Below the pieces are notes generated by a model. That model was not told where the DNA came from and ran no database searches. It was given only the letters and a program-made list of their open reading frames with translations. Positions 28,811-38,071 of a stretch of DNA of 64,000 bases are shown here, piece by piece; within the stretch, counting starts at the first letter, position 1; every line of letters begins with the position of its first letter. The DNA lies in assembly GCF_030062155.1 (NCBI RefSeq), contig NZ_CP118269.1:310001-374000 (forward strand), written 5' to 3'. The DNA is from Pantoea sp. Lij88 (GTDB lineage: Bacteria; Pseudomonadota; Gammaproteobacteria; Enterobacterales; Enterobacteriaceae). The position numbers and the translations under genes are program-made.

Positions 28811-29884
28811 ATGGCAGGCGTAACCCTTCAGGCAGTAACCAAGTCCTACGATGGCAAAAATCAGATCATTCAGCCGCTGAACGTCACCATCAATGACGGC
28901 GAGTTTATGGTGATGGTCGGGCCATCCGGCTGCGGGAAATCGACCCTGCTGCGTATGGTAGCCGGGCTGGAGCGCGTCACCTCCGGCGATATCTATATCG
29001 ACGACCGGCGCGTCACCCAGGAAGAGCCGAAAGATCGCGGCATTGCGATGGTATTCCAGAACTACGCGCTCTATCCGCACATGTCGGTGGAGGAGAACAT
29101 GGCTTATGGCCTGAAAATCCGTGGGATGGGCAAAGAGCAGATTCGCCAGCGGGTGCTCGACGCGGCGCGCAGTCTGGAGCTGGATCACCTGCTGATGCGC
29201 CGGCCTCGCGAACTGTCGGGCGGACAGCGCCAGCGTGTCGCGATGGGCCGCGCCATCGTGCGTGAACCGGCGGTATTTCTGTTCGATGAGCCGCTGTCGA
29301 ATCTCGATGCCCGCCTGCGGGTGCAGATGCGGCTGGAGCTGCAGCAGCTGCATCGCCGCTTACAGACCACCAGCCTCTATGTGACCCACGATCAGGTCGA
29401 GGCGATGACGCTGGCGGAGCGGGTGATGGTGATGAACAAAGGCGTGGTGGAGCAGATCGGCACGCCGGTCGAGGTGTATGAGCGTCCCGCCAGCCAGTTT
29501 GTTGCCTCGTTTATCGGCGCGCCCGCCATGAACCTGCTGAAAGGGCAGTTCAGCAGTGACGGCTCACGCTTTGACCTCGACGCCTCGCACGCACTGCCGC
29601 TCAGCGACAGTAAACCGAAATGGGCTAACCGGCCGGTTGTGCTGGGTATCCGGCCAGAGCATATCCAGCTCAGTAGCCGCGAGCAGGGCGGCATCCCACT
29701 ACGGGTCGATACGCTGGAGATGCTGGGCGCCGATAATCTGGCTCATGGCCGCATCGGTGACACGCCACTGGTGGTACGCTTAGCCCACAGCGAACGGCCG
29801 CAGCCCGGCAGTACGCTGTGGCTGCATCTGCCGTCAGATGCGTTACACTTCTTCGATTCAACTCATGGAAAGCGTCTGGAATGA
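28811..29884 (+). CDS. ugpC: glycerol-3-phosphate ABC transporter ATPase UgpC
   Basis: A 357-residue MalK-type ATPase. It has Walker [10 protein letters not shown], signature [14 protein letters not shown], Walker [14 protein letters not shown], and a C-terminal regulatory TOBE-like domain (from about residue 235, including [12 protein letters not shown]). ATG 28811 is right after the ugpE stop and gives the family start. The stop overlaps the ugpQ start as ATGA. Confidence 0.96.
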   Translation: MAGVTLQAVTKSYDGKNQIIQPLNVTINDGEFMVMVGPSGCGKSTLLRMVAGLERVTSGDIYIDDRRVTQEEPKDRGIAMVFQNYALYPHMSVEENMAYGLKIRGMGKEQIRQRVLDAARSLELDHLLMRRPRELSGGQRQRVAMGRAIVREPAVFLFDEPLSNLDARLRVQMRLELQQLHRRLQTTSLYVTHDQVEAMTLAERVMVMNKGVVEQIGTPVEVYERPASQFVASFIGAPAMNLLKGQFSSDGSRFDLDASHALPLSDSKPKWANRPVVLGIRPEHIQLSSREQGGIPLRVDTLEMLGADNLAHGRIGDTPLVVRLAHSERPQPGSTLWLHLPSDALHFFDSTHGKRLE

Positions 29885-30624
29885 GCACACAATACTGGCC
29901 CTATCCCCGCATCGTCGCCCATCGCGGCGGCGGTAAACTGGCACCGGAAAATACGCTGGCAGCGATCGATACCGGCGCGAAATATGGTCATCAGATGATT
30001 GAGTTTGATGCCAAGTTATCGGCGGATGCGCAGATCTTCCTGCTGCATGACGACACGCTGGATCGCACCAGCAATGGCTGGGGCGTAGCGGGTCAGCTGC
30101 CGTGGGAGAAGCTGTCACAGCTCGATGCGGGCAGCTGGTTTGGCAACGCGTTTACCGGCGAGAAACTGGCGCGGCTGGACGAGGTGGCGGCACGCTGTCG
30201 TCAGCATCAGATGATGGCGAATATCGAGATCAAACCGACCACCGGCAGTGACGCCGAAACCGGACGCGCCGTCGCGCAGGCTGCCGCGATTCTGTGGCAG
30301 GGACAGACCGCACCGTTGCTCTCTTCGTTCTCTTTTGACGCGCTGGAAGCGGCGATGCAGGTGGAACCACAGTTACCGCGTGGCCTGCTGTCACACAGCT
30401 GGGATCCCGCGTGGCAGGAAAAAACCACCGCGCTGGCGTGTGTGTCGATTCACCTTAATCACAAGGTGCTGACCGCTGAGCGTGTCGCCGAACTGAAAGC
30501 AGGCGGACTGAAGATTCTGGTTTATACCGTGAACAGCCCGGATCGGGCGCGGGAATTGCTGACGTGGGGCGTCGATGCCATCTGTACCGACAGCATCGAC
30601 ATCATCGGCCCCGATTTTCGTTAG
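29881..30624 (+). CDS. ugpQ: cytoplasmic glycerophosphodiester phosphodiesterase UgpQ
   Basis: A 247-residue TIM-barrel enzyme of the GDPD family that hydrolyses imported glycerophosphodiesters to glycerol-3-phosphate and an alcohol. Catalytic and metal residues lie in [35 protein letters not shown] and NIEIKPT. It has no signal peptide, in keeping with a cytoplasmic role. It is the last ugp gene; its stop codon overlaps the stop of convergent yhhA (30621-30624). Confidence 0.96.
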   Translation: MSTQYWPYPRIVAHRGGGKLAPENTLAAIDTGAKYGHQMIEFDAKLSADAQIFLLHDDTLDRTSNGWGVAGQLPWEKLSQLDAGSWFGNAFTGEKLARLDEVAARCRQHQMMANIEIKPTTGSDAETGRAVAQAAAILWQGQTAPLLSSFSFDALEAAMQVEPQLPRGLLSHSWDPAWQEKTTALACVSIHLNHKVLTAERVAELKAGGLKILVYTVNSPDRARELLTWGVDAICTDSIDIIGPDFR

Positions 30625-30914
30625 TTTTGGTTTAGATTCTGGTTCTGATTCTGCTGGCCCGGCTGCGAGGTAATCACCCGCTGCTGGGCGCTGTTACGCT
30701 GTTCCTGCATTTTACGCTGCATGTCCTGCGTCTGACGCTGCTGATCCTGGCGCAGCCTCAGCTGTTGCTGCTGCTGGTCGGTCTGCATCTGCGACTGCAT
30801 CCGCTGCTGACTCGGGTTGTAGCCCGGTTTGTTCGGATCGTTGGTGCTGTTCAGCGTGTTCGCCTGGCTGGCGAAAGGCAGCAGGGCGGCTAAAACAATC
30901 ATCCACTTTTTCAT
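30621..30914 (-). CDS. yhhA: DUF2756 small secreted Gln-rich protein YhhA
   Basis: A 97-residue protein with a cleavable signal peptide ([18 protein letters not shown]), then [16 protein letters not shown] and a long Gln/Arg/Met-rich segment likely to be helical, ending in a QN-rich tail. It corresponds to E. coli YhhA, of unknown function and probably periplasmic. ATG 30914 has a perfect AGGAGG upstream; the frame continues 30 codons farther without support. Confidence 0.88.
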   Translation of the reverse strand: MKKWMIVLAALLPFASQANTLNSTNDPNKPGYNPSQQRMQSQMQTDQQQQQLRLRQDQQRQTQDMQRKMQEQRNSAQQRVITSQPGQQNQNQNLNQN

Positions 30915-31120
30915 CACTCCTCCTTCCTTAACGCGACAGGGTTTTGGGTGCACAACGGCGCACACCGGTATCAGGGTCGCACCCATAAGTTTACCCGATA
31001 TCACAGACCTTACTTTCAGATGTATTCCTGATTTGACTTAACCCCGGTTATTTTGCTGTATTTGTAGACACTTGCAGAAATGATAAAAAAATGTAAATAA
31101 CAATACGGGATGGTGGCAGG

Positions 31121-32872
31121 ATGAAAATGCAGCAAACAGTGCGTCAGCTCAGCTGGTCGCTGGTGATGAGTTTCACCGTGGTGGCAGGCGCTAACGCCGC
31201 ACCTGTTCAGGCTCCGCCGGTCTCCTACGGCGTGGACAGTGACACCTTTCACCCGGTAAAAGCGCAGCACGGCATGGTGGCGTCGGTGGATGCGATGGCG
31301 ACCCAGGTCGGCGTGGAGATCCTGCGTCAGGGCGGGAATGCGGTGGATGCCGCGGTCGCCGTGGGCTTTGCGCTGGCCGTGACCCATCCGCAGGCGGGCA
31401 ACCTGGGCGGCGGTGGCTTTATGCTGCTGCGCACCGCGTCTGGCCGCGCTACCGCTATCGATTTCCGTGAAATGGCGCCGGGTCACGCGTCGCGCGATAT
31501 GTTCCTGGATAAGCAGGGCAACGCCGACAGTAAGCTGTCGCTGACCTCTCATCTCGCTTCCGGTACGCCGGGCACCGTCGCCGGACTGGCGCTGGCGGCG
31601 AAGAAATATGGCACCCTGCCGCTGAGCACCCTGCTGGCACCGGCCATCAGACTGGCGCGTGACGGTATTCCGGTCAACGATGCGCTGGCGGATGACCTGA
31701 AAACCTACGGCAAAGAAGTACTGATCACCCATCCCAACAGCAAAGCGATTTTCTACAAACCGGACGGCACGCCGTGGCAGAAGGGCGATCGGCTGGTGCA
31801 GAAGAACCTGGCTCACAGCCTGCAACTGATTGCCCGTCAGGGACCGGATGCGTTTTACAAAGGTGAAATCGCGGATGAGATCGCCGGAGAGATGGCGCAA
31901 CACGGTGGCCTGATCAACAAAGCTGACCTTGCGGCCTATCGTGCGGTCGAGCGAACGCCTGTCAGCGGCACCTATCGTGGCTATGAAGTCTTCTCCATGC
32001 CGCCGCCGTCATCCGGTGGTATCCACATCGTGCAGATCCTGAATATTCTGGAGAACTTCGATCTGGCGAAGATGGGCTTTGGCAGCGCGGACGCCATGCA
32101 GGTGATGGCGGAAGCGGAAAAATATGCCTATGCGGACCGCTCGGAATATCTCGGCGATCCCGATTTCGTGAAGGTGCCGTGGCAGGCGCTGACCAGTAAA
32201 GCCTACGCCAGAACCCTGGCGCAGCAGATCGATATGGCAAAGGCGCGTCCTTCCAGCGAGATCAAACCGGGCAAGCTCGAACCTTACGAAAGTAATCAGA
32301 CCACTCATTTCTCGGTGGTGGATAAGCAGGGCAATGCGGTCGCCGTGACCTACACGCTGAACACCTATTTCGGCAGCGGAATTGTGGCGGGCAAAAGCGG
32401 CATCCTGATGAATAACGAGATGGATGACTTCTCAGCCAAGCCGGGCACGCCAAATGTCTACGGGCTGGTCGGCGGGGAAGCGAATGCGGTGCAGCCGGCG
32501 AAACGTCCGTTGTCATCGATGTCGCCGACCATCGTCGCCAAAGGCGGCAAAACCTGGCTGGTGACCGGCAGTCCTGGCGGCAGCCGTATTATCACGACGG
32601 TGTTGCAGATGGTGGTTAACAGCATCGATTTCGGGATGAACGTAGCGGAAGCCACCAATGCGCCGCGCTTCCATCATCAGTGGCTGCCGGATCAGCTGCG
32701 GGTGGAGAAGGGCTTCAGCCCCGATACGCTGCGTCTGCTGGAAGCCAAAGGTCAGCATGTGAAGGTGCTGCCGTCGATGGGCAGTACGCAGAGCATCATG
32801 ATCGGGCCTGACGGCATGCTCTATGGCGCTTCGGATCCGCGCAGCATTGATGATTTGAGTGCGGGTTACTGA
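31121..32872 (+). CDS. ggt: periplasmic gamma-glutamyltransferase Ggt
   Basis: A 583-residue N-terminal nucleophile hydrolase that cleaves or transfers the gamma-glutamyl group of glutathione and related compounds. The signal peptide ends near ANA (residue 26). Self-cleavage is expected between Gln393 and Thr394 (ESNQTTHFSVVD), making Thr394 the catalytic nucleophile of the small subunit. PLSSMSPTI and GSPGGSRI form the substrate pocket. It follows yhhA as in E. coli; a repeat element lies 50 bases beyond the stop. Confidence 0.96.
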   Translation: MKMQQTVRQLSWSLVMSFTVVAGANAAPVQAPPVSYGVDSDTFHPVKAQHGMVASVDAMATQVGVEILRQGGNAVDAAVAVGFALAVTHPQAGNLGGGGFMLLRTASGRATAIDFREMAPGHASRDMFLDKQGNADSKLSLTSHLASGTPGTVAGLALAAKKYGTLPLSTLLAPAIRLARDGIPVNDALADDLKTYGKEVLITHPNSKAIFYKPDGTPWQKGDRLVQKNLAHSLQLIARQGPDAFYKGEIADEIAGEMAQHGGLINKADLAAYRAVERTPVSGTYRGYEVFSMPPPSSGGIHIVQILNILENFDLAKMGFGSADAMQVMAEAEKYAYADRSEYLGDPDFVKVPWQALTSKAYARTLAQQIDMAKARPSSEIKPGKLEPYESNQTTHFSVVDKQGNAVAVTYTLNTYFGSGIVAGKSGILMNNEMDDFSAKPGTPNVYGLVGGEANAVQPAKRPLSSMSPTIVAKGGKTWLVTGSPGGSRIITTVLQMVVNSIDFGMNVAEATNAPRFHHQWLPDQLRVEKGFSPDTLRLLEAKGQHVKVLPSMGSTQSIMIGPDGMLYGASDPRSIDDLSAGY

Positions 32873-32922
32873 TATCTGAGAACCTGGGCAGGGTTGTGTG
32901 GCTGTGAGATTGAGCTGCTCAT

Positions 32923-33043
32923 GGAACACGGTCAGATCGGAAAGACGCAAAAGCGTCATCCCTGACTGCTCGGCCCGCGCCGTCCCTGGCGCGGGACGCT
33001 TTCCTCCTCTGACCGTGTTACCTGCGCGCTAAGCTAATAAGTT
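32923..33043. repeat. structured palindromic intergenic repeat, copy 2 (short form)
   Basis: The ends are inverted: GGAACACGGTCAGA at 32923 matches the reverse complement of the arm ending TCTGACCGTGTTACC at 33022. Inside are two perfect hairpins, GACGC-AAAA-GCGTC (32944-32957) and CCCGCGCC-N6-GGCGCGGG (32974-32995), so a strand could fold as a three-way junction. Arms, CTCGGCCCGCGC, GCGGGACGCTTTCC and the right flank are shared with the copy at 1864-2062. It lies in the gap between ggt and yhhW. Confidence 0.75.
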
Positions 33044-33227
33044 GCTTTCAGATTCACTAAATTTTGGATTTGTCATCGGTCTGAAGGGCGCTGAAAGGTG
33101 CCTTTTTCAAGTCTAGGGCCACAGTTATATACAAACGGCGTGACGGTTAAGCCCCCTCATTAGATAAAAACCTTTTAAACATCAAGGTATTCACCACGTT
33201 AATCAAGCGAAAAAATGTGAAAAACTC

Positions 33228-33261
33228 TTTACAGATACGAATGATAATGATTATTATTGCC
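33228..33261 (+). promoter_or_regulatory. ryhB promoter and Fur box
   Basis: TTTACA (33228-33233) and TATTAT (33252-33257) are 18 bp apart. Overlapping the -10 is a Fur box, GATAATGATTATTATTGCC (33243-33261), matching 15 of 19 positions of the enteric consensus. Iron-loaded Fur would block RNA polymerase here. Confidence 0.88.
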
Positions 33262-33263
33262 AT

Positions 33264-33358
33264 GCGTTCCCGGGAGGTCATCGACAGCCTGAGAAAGCAC
33301 GACATTGCTCACATTGCTTCCAGTATTATTTAGCCAGCTTATCCGCTGGCTTTTTTTT
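33264..33358 (+). ncRNA. ryhB: iron-stress small RNA RyhB
   Basis: The segment CACATTGCTTCCAGTATTA and its surroundings match the conserved core of E. coli RyhB, including the seed region that pairs with sodB, sdhCDAB and other iron-enzyme messages. The terminator is GCCAGC-N6-GCTGGC (33333-33350) followed by eight T residues, where Hfq binds. The 5' part (about 33264-33288) differs from E. coli, as is common. The location between ggt and yhhW and the Fur box agree. The start is set at G33264 by analogy to the GCG start of E. coli RyhB; length is about 94 bases. Confidence 0.95.
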
Positions 33359-33493
33359 GCCTGCTCTCCATCAATCCTTTTCAGCCACCGGCTCACACTC
33401 ATTCAATGAATTTGAACAGAGGAGTGAAGTTTTTCAGCTATCAATCAGACCGCCTCGGGGACACACTATAAAAAACATTGAGGAGATTTGAAC

Positions 33494-34189
33494 ATGATCT
33501 ATGTACGCAAAGCTGAAGAACGCGGTCACGCAAACCATGGCTGGCTGGATAGCTGGCACACCTTCTCTTTCGCCAGCTATCACGATGCGAACTTCATGGG
33601 TTTCTCCGCGCTGCGGGTCATCAATGAAGATGTGATCGATGGCGGTCAGGGGTTTGGCACCCATCCTCATAAAGACATGGAAATTCTGACCTACGTGCTG
33701 TCCGGTACGGTTGAGCATCAGGACAGCATGGGCAACAAAGAGCAGATCCCGGCAGGGGAGTTCCAGATCATGAGCGCCGGCACCGGCGTCCGTCACTCTG
33801 AGTACAACGCCAGCGAAAGCGAACCGCTGCACCTCTATCAGATCTGGATCATTCCTGAACGTACCGGTATTGAGCCACGCTACGATCAGCGCCGCTTCCC
33901 GGATGTGCAGGGACGCCAGCTGGTATTAAGCCCGGATGCCCGTGAAGGGTCGCTGAAAGTGTATCAGGACATGACCTTGTCGCGCTGGGTACTGGCGGCT
34001 GGTGAGCAGGACAATGTCGCGATTGATGCGGGACGTCGTATCTGGATTCAGGTGGTTAAAGGTGATGTTACCGTTAACGGCAACGCGGTCACCACCAGCG
34101 ACGCTCTGGCGATCTGGGACGAAAGCGCGCTGACGATTGAAGCCAGCTCGGCTGCAGAAGTCCTGCTGTTTGATCTGCCACCGGTCTAA
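33494..34189 (+). CDS. yhhW: pirin-family protein YhhW (quercetin 2,3-dioxygenase)
   Basis: A 231-residue bicupin of the pirin family. Metal ligands lie in GFGTHPHKDMEILTYV and GTGVRHSEYN. E. coli YhhW degrades quercetin in vitro; the natural role is unclear. ATG 33494 with GAGGAG upstream gives the E. coli length; an in-frame TTG two codons earlier is an unlikely start. In E. coli the oxidoreductase gene yhhX lies next to it; here it is absent and ryhB lies directly upstream. Confidence 0.94.
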   Translation: MIYVRKAEERGHANHGWLDSWHTFSFASYHDANFMGFSALRVINEDVIDGGQGFGTHPHKDMEILTYVLSGTVEHQDSMGNKEQIPAGEFQIMSAGTGVRHSEYNASESEPLHLYQIWIIPERTGIEPRYDQRRFPDVQGRQLVLSPDAREGSLKVYQDMTLSRWVLAAGEQDNVAIDAGRRIWIQVVKGDVTVNGNAVTTSDALAIWDESALTIEASSAAEVLLFDLPPV

Positions 34190-34197
34190 GCAGATAA

Positions 34198-34219
34198 CGG
34201 GCGCGACTCGTCGCGCCCG
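34198..34219 (+). terminator. hairpin after yhhW
   Basis: CGGGCGCGA (34198-34206) and TCGCGCCCG (34211-34219) form a perfect 9-bp stem with a 4-base loop. The T-tract is weak and displaced (ATTTT at 34227), so termination may be partial. Confidence 0.6.
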
Positions 34220-34291
34220 GTTGGCAATTTTGTGACAGAAAAGTGATAGACTCATCGTACTTTAGCTTTCAGGGCGATCCCAGGCGCTACG

Positions 34292-35287
34292 ATGAAGAAG
34301 AAAAGACCGGTATTACAGGACGTTGCCGATCGCGTCGGCATTACAAAAATGACCGTCAGCCGTTACCTGCGCAATCCTGAGCAGGTCTCTGTTGCCCTGC
34401 GGGACAAGATTGCAGTGGCACTGGATGAGCTGGGTTATATCCCCAATCGCGCCCCCGATATGCTTTCTAACGCCACCAGTCGCGCCATCGGCGTGCTGCT
34501 GCCGTCACTCACCAACCAGGTTTTTGCCGACGTCCTGCGCGGCATCGAAGCCGTCACCGACGAAGCCAACTATCAGACGCTGGTCGCCCACTTTGGTTAC
34601 AACCCGCAAAAAGAGGAGCTGCAACTGCGCTCGCTGCTGGGCTGGAACATTGATGGCGTGATCCTCACCGAACGTACTCATACGCCGGGCACGCTGCGCA
34701 TGCTGGAAGTCGCCGGGATTCCGGTGATTGAGGTGATGGACAGCGTGACGCCCTGCCTGGATATGGCGGTCGGCTTTGATAACGTCGAAGCGGCCCGGCA
34801 GATGACGCGGGCGATCCTCAGCAAAGGCCATCGTCACACCGTCTACCTCGGCGCACGTCTTGATGAACGTACGCTGCAGAAGCAGCGCGGTTACGAAATC
34901 GCGATGCGTGAAGCGGGGCTGCCGCCGCGCAGCGTGATGATGGAAGATGCCTCTTCGTTCAGTGCCGGTGGCGATCTGCTGCGCGAGGCGCAACGTCTCT
35001 ACCCTGAAACGGATAGCCTGTTCTGTACCAATGACGATCTGGCGGTCGGCGCGATGTTTGAGTGTCAGCGCCAGGGATTGCAGGTGCCCACCCAGATGGC
35101 GATTGCCGGTTTCCACGGCCATGACATCAGCCAGGTGGTGACACCACAGCTGGCGACGGTGCTGACGCCGCGCGATCGCATGGGCCGTGAAGCCGCCGCT
35201 CTGCTGCTGGCCCGTATCGCCGGTGAAAGCAGTGATAATCAGCTGCTGGACGTCGGTTTTGAGATCAGTGAAGGTGGCAGCATCTGA
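34292..35287 (+). CDS. gntR: gluconate utilisation repressor GntR (LacI family)
   Basis: A 331-residue LacI-family repressor. The helix-turn-helix is at residues about 6-26 (VLQDVADRVGITKMTVSRYL), then the hinge, and a periplasmic-binding-protein-like effector domain from about residue 60 (AIGVLLPSLTNQVFADVLRG). It represses gntK/gntU and releases DNA with gluconate. An operator-like palindrome lies between it and gntK. Gene order gntR-gntK-gntU is as in E. coli. Confidence 0.95.
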   Translation: MKKKRPVLQDVADRVGITKMTVSRYLRNPEQVSVALRDKIAVALDELGYIPNRAPDMLSNATSRAIGVLLPSLTNQVFADVLRGIEAVTDEANYQTLVAHFGYNPQKEELQLRSLLGWNIDGVILTERTHTPGTLRMLEVAGIPVIEVMDSVTPCLDMAVGFDNVEAARQMTRAILSKGHRHTVYLGARLDERTLQKQRGYEIAMREAGLPPRSVMMEDASSFSAGGDLLREAQRLYPETDSLFCTNDDLAVGAMFECQRQGLQVPTQMAIAGFHGHDISQVVTPQLATVLTPRDRMGREAAALLLARIAGESSDNQLLDVGFEISEGGSI

Positions 35288-35382
35288 TTGTGGTGTTTTT
35301 ATGAGTCAGCTCACACTTTCATGCTTTTCCTGGTAAAAAGGTTGCCAGGCTGTTAACCGGCCAGGAGAATGAGAAACGACAT

Positions 35383-35396
35383 TGTTATCGGTAACA
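35383..35396 (+). promoter_or_regulatory. GntR operator upstream of gntK
   Basis: TGTTATCGGTAACA is a near-perfect palindrome (TGTTA-N4-TAACA) matching the enteric GntR site, 32 bases before the gntK start. A further TGTTAACC half-like sequence is at 35351. Confidence 0.8.
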
Positions 35397-35427
35397 TTGG
35401 CAAATTCTCACCTGCCGGAGCAGAAAA

Positions 35428-35964
35428 ATGACAACGCAATCCCCGTCACATCACGTCTTTATCCTGATGGGCGTTTCAGGCAGCGGAAAATCTGCCGTCG
35501 CCAACCAGGTTTCTCACCAGCTCAATACGGCCTTTCTTGACGGTGATTTTCTCCATCCCCGCGCCAATATCCTGAAGATGGCCGATGGTCATCCGCTGGA
35601 TGACAGCGATCGTCAGCCGTGGTTACAGGCGCTGAACGATGCCGCGTTTGCCATGCAGCGCACCCAGGCGATTTCCATCATTGTCTGTTCAGCCCTGAAA
35701 AAAAGTTATCGCGACATTCTGCGTCAGGGAAATGACAACCTGCGTTTCGTCTATCTGAAAGGCGATTTCGATACCATTGAAGCCCGCCTGAAAGCGCGTA
35801 AAGGCCACTTCTTCAAGCCGCAGATGCTGGTCACCCAGTTTGCCACGCTGGAAGAGCCGGGCAGTGATGAACCGGATGTCCTGGTCGTGGATATCGCGCA
35901 TTCACTGGACGATGTGGTGGCGGCTACGGTTGCGACTATCCAGGACGCTATCAGCCAGGATTAG
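35428..35964 (+). CDS. gntK: gluconokinase GntK
   Basis: A 178-residue P-loop kinase of the shikimate-kinase-like group that phosphorylates gluconate to 6-phosphogluconate. Walker A is GVSGSGKSAV near residue 14, followed by DGDFLHPRANILKM, the gluconate-binding segment, and VCSALKKSYRDILR. It sits two bases before gntU and downstream of the GntR operator. Confidence 0.96.
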   Translation: MTTQSPSHHVFILMGVSGSGKSAVANQVSHQLNTAFLDGDFLHPRANILKMADGHPLDDSDRQPWLQALNDAAFAMQRTQAISIIVCSALKKSYRDILRQGNDNLRFVYLKGDFDTIEARLKARKGHFFKPQMLVTQFATLEEPGSDEPDVLVVDIAHSLDDVVAATVATIQDAISQD

Positions 35965-35966
35965 AA

Positions 35967-37307
35967 ATGAATACCGCAACACTCGTTTTGACCGCAGCAG
36001 GCTCTGTCCTGCTGCTGCTTTTCCTGGTGATGAAGGCCCGTATGCACGCCTTTGTCGCGCTGATGTTAGTCTCCATCGGTGCCGGTCTGTTCTCCGGCAT
36101 GCCACTGAACAAGATCGCTGAAACCATGCAGAAGGGGATGGGCGGCACGCTCGGCTTCCTCGCTATTGTGGTCGCGCTGGGCGCGATGTTCGGCAAAATC
36201 CTGCATGAAACCGGCGCGGTCGATCAAATCGCCATCCGGATGCTGAAAACCTTTGGTCAGAGCCGTGCCCATTATGCGATGGGCATTGCCGGTCTGATCT
36301 GCGCGCTGCCGCTCTTCTTTGAAGTGGCTGTCGTGCTGTTGATTAGCATCGCGTTTGCGGTGGCGCGGCGAACCGGCGGCAATCTGGTGAAGCTGGTGAT
36401 CCCGCTGTTTGCCGGTGTCGCGGCGGCAGCGGCGTTCCTGCTGCCCGGACCGGCCCCGATGCTGCTGGCCTCGCAGATGCACGCGGACTTCGGCTGGATG
36501 ATCCTGCTGGGTCTCTGTGCGGCGATCCCCGGCATGCTGATTGCCGGTCCGTTGTTTGGTAACTTTATCGGCAACCACGTGACGTTCAGCGCGCCACCGG
36601 AAGATCATCAACCGGATGTTGATGAGAGCAAGCTGCCGTCGTTTGGCTTCAGCCTCTCACTGATCCTCTTCCCGCTGGTGCTGGTCGGCCTGAAAACCAT
36701 CGGCGCACGCTTCACCACCGAAGGCACCACCCTGTATGACTGGCTGGAATTTATCGGCCATCCTTTCACCGCAATCCTGCTGGCGCTGCTGGTGGCGATT
36801 TATGGTCTGGCTTACCGTCAGGGCATGGACAAAGAGCGGGTGATGCAGGTGTGTGGCAGCGCGCTGCAACCGGCCGGGATTATCCTGCTGGTGATTGGCG
36901 CGGGCGGCGTGTTTAAGCAGGTGCTGGTGGATTCAGGCGTGGGTCCGGTACTGGGCAATGCGCTGACCGGTGCAGGCCTGCCGATTGCGCTGGCCTGCTT
37001 TATCCTGGCGGGAGCGGTGCGGGTGATTCAGGGGTCGGCGACGGTCGCCTGTCTGACCACCGTCGGGCTAATCATGCCGGTGATTGAACCGCTGCACTAC
37101 AGCGGGGCTCAGCTGGCGGCGCTGTCGATCTGCATCGGCGGTGGCTCCATCATCATCAGCCATGTGAACGATGCCGGATTCTGGCTGTTTGGCCGCTTCA
37201 CCGGGGCCAGCGAAGCGGAAACGCTGAAGACCTGGACGCTGATGGAGACCATTCTCGGCACTGTGGGCGCGGTGGTAGGGATGATTGCTTTCACGCTGCT
37301 TTCCTGA
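35967..37307 (+). CDS. gntU: gluconate transporter GntU
   Basis: A 446-residue GntP-family permease with 12 or more hydrophobic segments. Family stretches include GLICALPLFFEVAVVLLI and QGSATVACLTTVGLI, and the C-terminal CIGGGSIIISHVNDAGFW. It takes up gluconate for GntK. It is co-transcribed with gntK and followed by a strong terminator. Confidence 0.95.
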   Translation: MNTATLVLTAAGSVLLLLFLVMKARMHAFVALMLVSIGAGLFSGMPLNKIAETMQKGMGGTLGFLAIVVALGAMFGKILHETGAVDQIAIRMLKTFGQSRAHYAMGIAGLICALPLFFEVAVVLLISIAFAVARRTGGNLVKLVIPLFAGVAAAAAFLLPGPAPMLLASQMHADFGWMILLGLCAAIPGMLIAGPLFGNFIGNHVTFSAPPEDHQPDVDESKLPSFGFSLSLILFPLVLVGLKTIGARFTTEGTTLYDWLEFIGHPFTAILLALLVAIYGLAYRQGMDKERVMQVCGSALQPAGIILLVIGAGGVFKQVLVDSGVGPVLGNALTGAGLPIALACFILAGAVRVIQGSATVACLTTVGLIMPVIEPLHYSGAQLAALSICIGGGSIIISHVNDAGFWLFGRFTGASEAETLKTWTLMETILGTVGAVVGMIAFTLLS

Positions 37308-37309
37308 CC

Positions 37310-37342
37310 AACCTGACGGGCTATCTGCCCGTCAGGTTTTTT
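37310..37342 (+). terminator. gntU terminator
   Basis: AACCTGACGGG (37310-37320) and CCCGTCAGGTT (37328-37338) form an 11-bp perfect stem with a 7-base loop and a run of six T residues. The stop codon of the convergent DUF805 gene lies inside it. Confidence 0.92.
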
Positions 37343-37649
37343 CCCGCGAGCGGGGGAAAAGTAAAAAAGGGAACAGCAAATAAGGCGCTACCAACAAAAG
37401 GACAATGACGCCGCGTGAATAGCCAGCGTCATTTATTCTCCTCACCCCGCAGGAAAAAACAGGCAAAATAAACAGCAGCAGCGCGGTTAAGCTTATTTCA
37501 TGCTCTGGCCCGGTAAACCATTGCAGATAACTACAGAACCAGACCAGTTGGAACAGCAGGAAAATAAAATAGCGCGTCCTTCCTTCACGCCCTTGATAGT
37601 TAAACGTGCGCAGCAGACAGCTTTTGATAATCTGCAGCAGGCTGTTCAT
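37332..37649 (-). CDS. DUF805 membrane protein
   Basis: A 105-residue protein with a basic N-terminal segment (CLLRTFNYQGREGRTRYF, the usual DUF805 opening with FNYxGRxxRxxYW/F) and three hydrophobic helices, including VRRINDAGYSRG between helices two and three, a DUF805 hallmark. Function of the family is unknown. ATG 37649 overlaps the stop of the upstream gene as ATGA, which decides the start; an ATG two codons earlier is possible. Base composition is more AT-rich than in the flanking gntU and yhgN. Confidence 0.75.
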   Translation of the reverse strand: MNSLLQIIKSCLLRTFNYQGREGRTRYFIFLLFQLVWFCSYLQWFTGPEHEISLTALLLFILPVFSCGVRRINDAGYSRGVIVLLLVAPYLLFPFLLFPRSREKT

Positions 37650-38071
37650 GCCCATTTTCTTCTTATCAGAGCAAAAACAAGCAGCGTGAGGGCGGCAGAA
37701 AGTAAGTAAATCCATGCAAAATCAGTGACGTCAACCTGTATCAGCTGCACGTCATTCAACGCGGCTTTCCGGCCCGAGACGGATAATACGGTCAAGCCCG
37801 CTAAACAGAGTATATTTGCCAGAAAGAATAACACCTGAAAGGCTGATTCTTTAGCTACAGACAGGAAGGCAATTTTTCTGAAACCCCACCAGGCTACCAG
37901 GTAAACCAGCAGCCAGAGCAACGCGCAGAGTAGCGGGGCAACCAGATAACTACGTATATCTGTGATCACCCCTGAATGGCCGCTATTGGCATACTGCAGG
38001 ACTTCCTGAAGGGAGAAGTAACCTGTTATCAGATAGAGTGCGCCGAAAAAAAAGGGTAATAACAACCTCAT
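37646..38071 (-). CDS. uncharacterised four-helix membrane protein
   Basis: A 141-residue protein of no family I recognise. It has four predicted transmembrane helices: near residues 4-22 (LLPFFFGALYLITGYF), 43-66 (VAPLLCALLWLLVYLVAWW), 78-98 (FQVLFFLANILCLAGLTVL) and 118-136 (WIYLLSAALTLLVFALI). It ends in RRKWA, and a cytoplasmic C-terminus fits. It is coupled to the DUF805 gene by an ATGA overlap, and GGAGGGAAATACA precedes its ATG. The AT-rich upstream region and absence from the E. coli locus suggest acquisition; function unknown. Confidence 0.7.
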   Translation of the reverse strand: MRLLLPFFFGALYLITGYFSLQEVLQYANSGHSGVITDIRSYLVAPLLCALLWLLVYLVAWWGFRKIAFLSVAKESAFQVLFFLANILCLAGLTVLSVSGRKAALNDVQLIQVDVTDFAWIYLLSAALTLLVFALIRRKWA

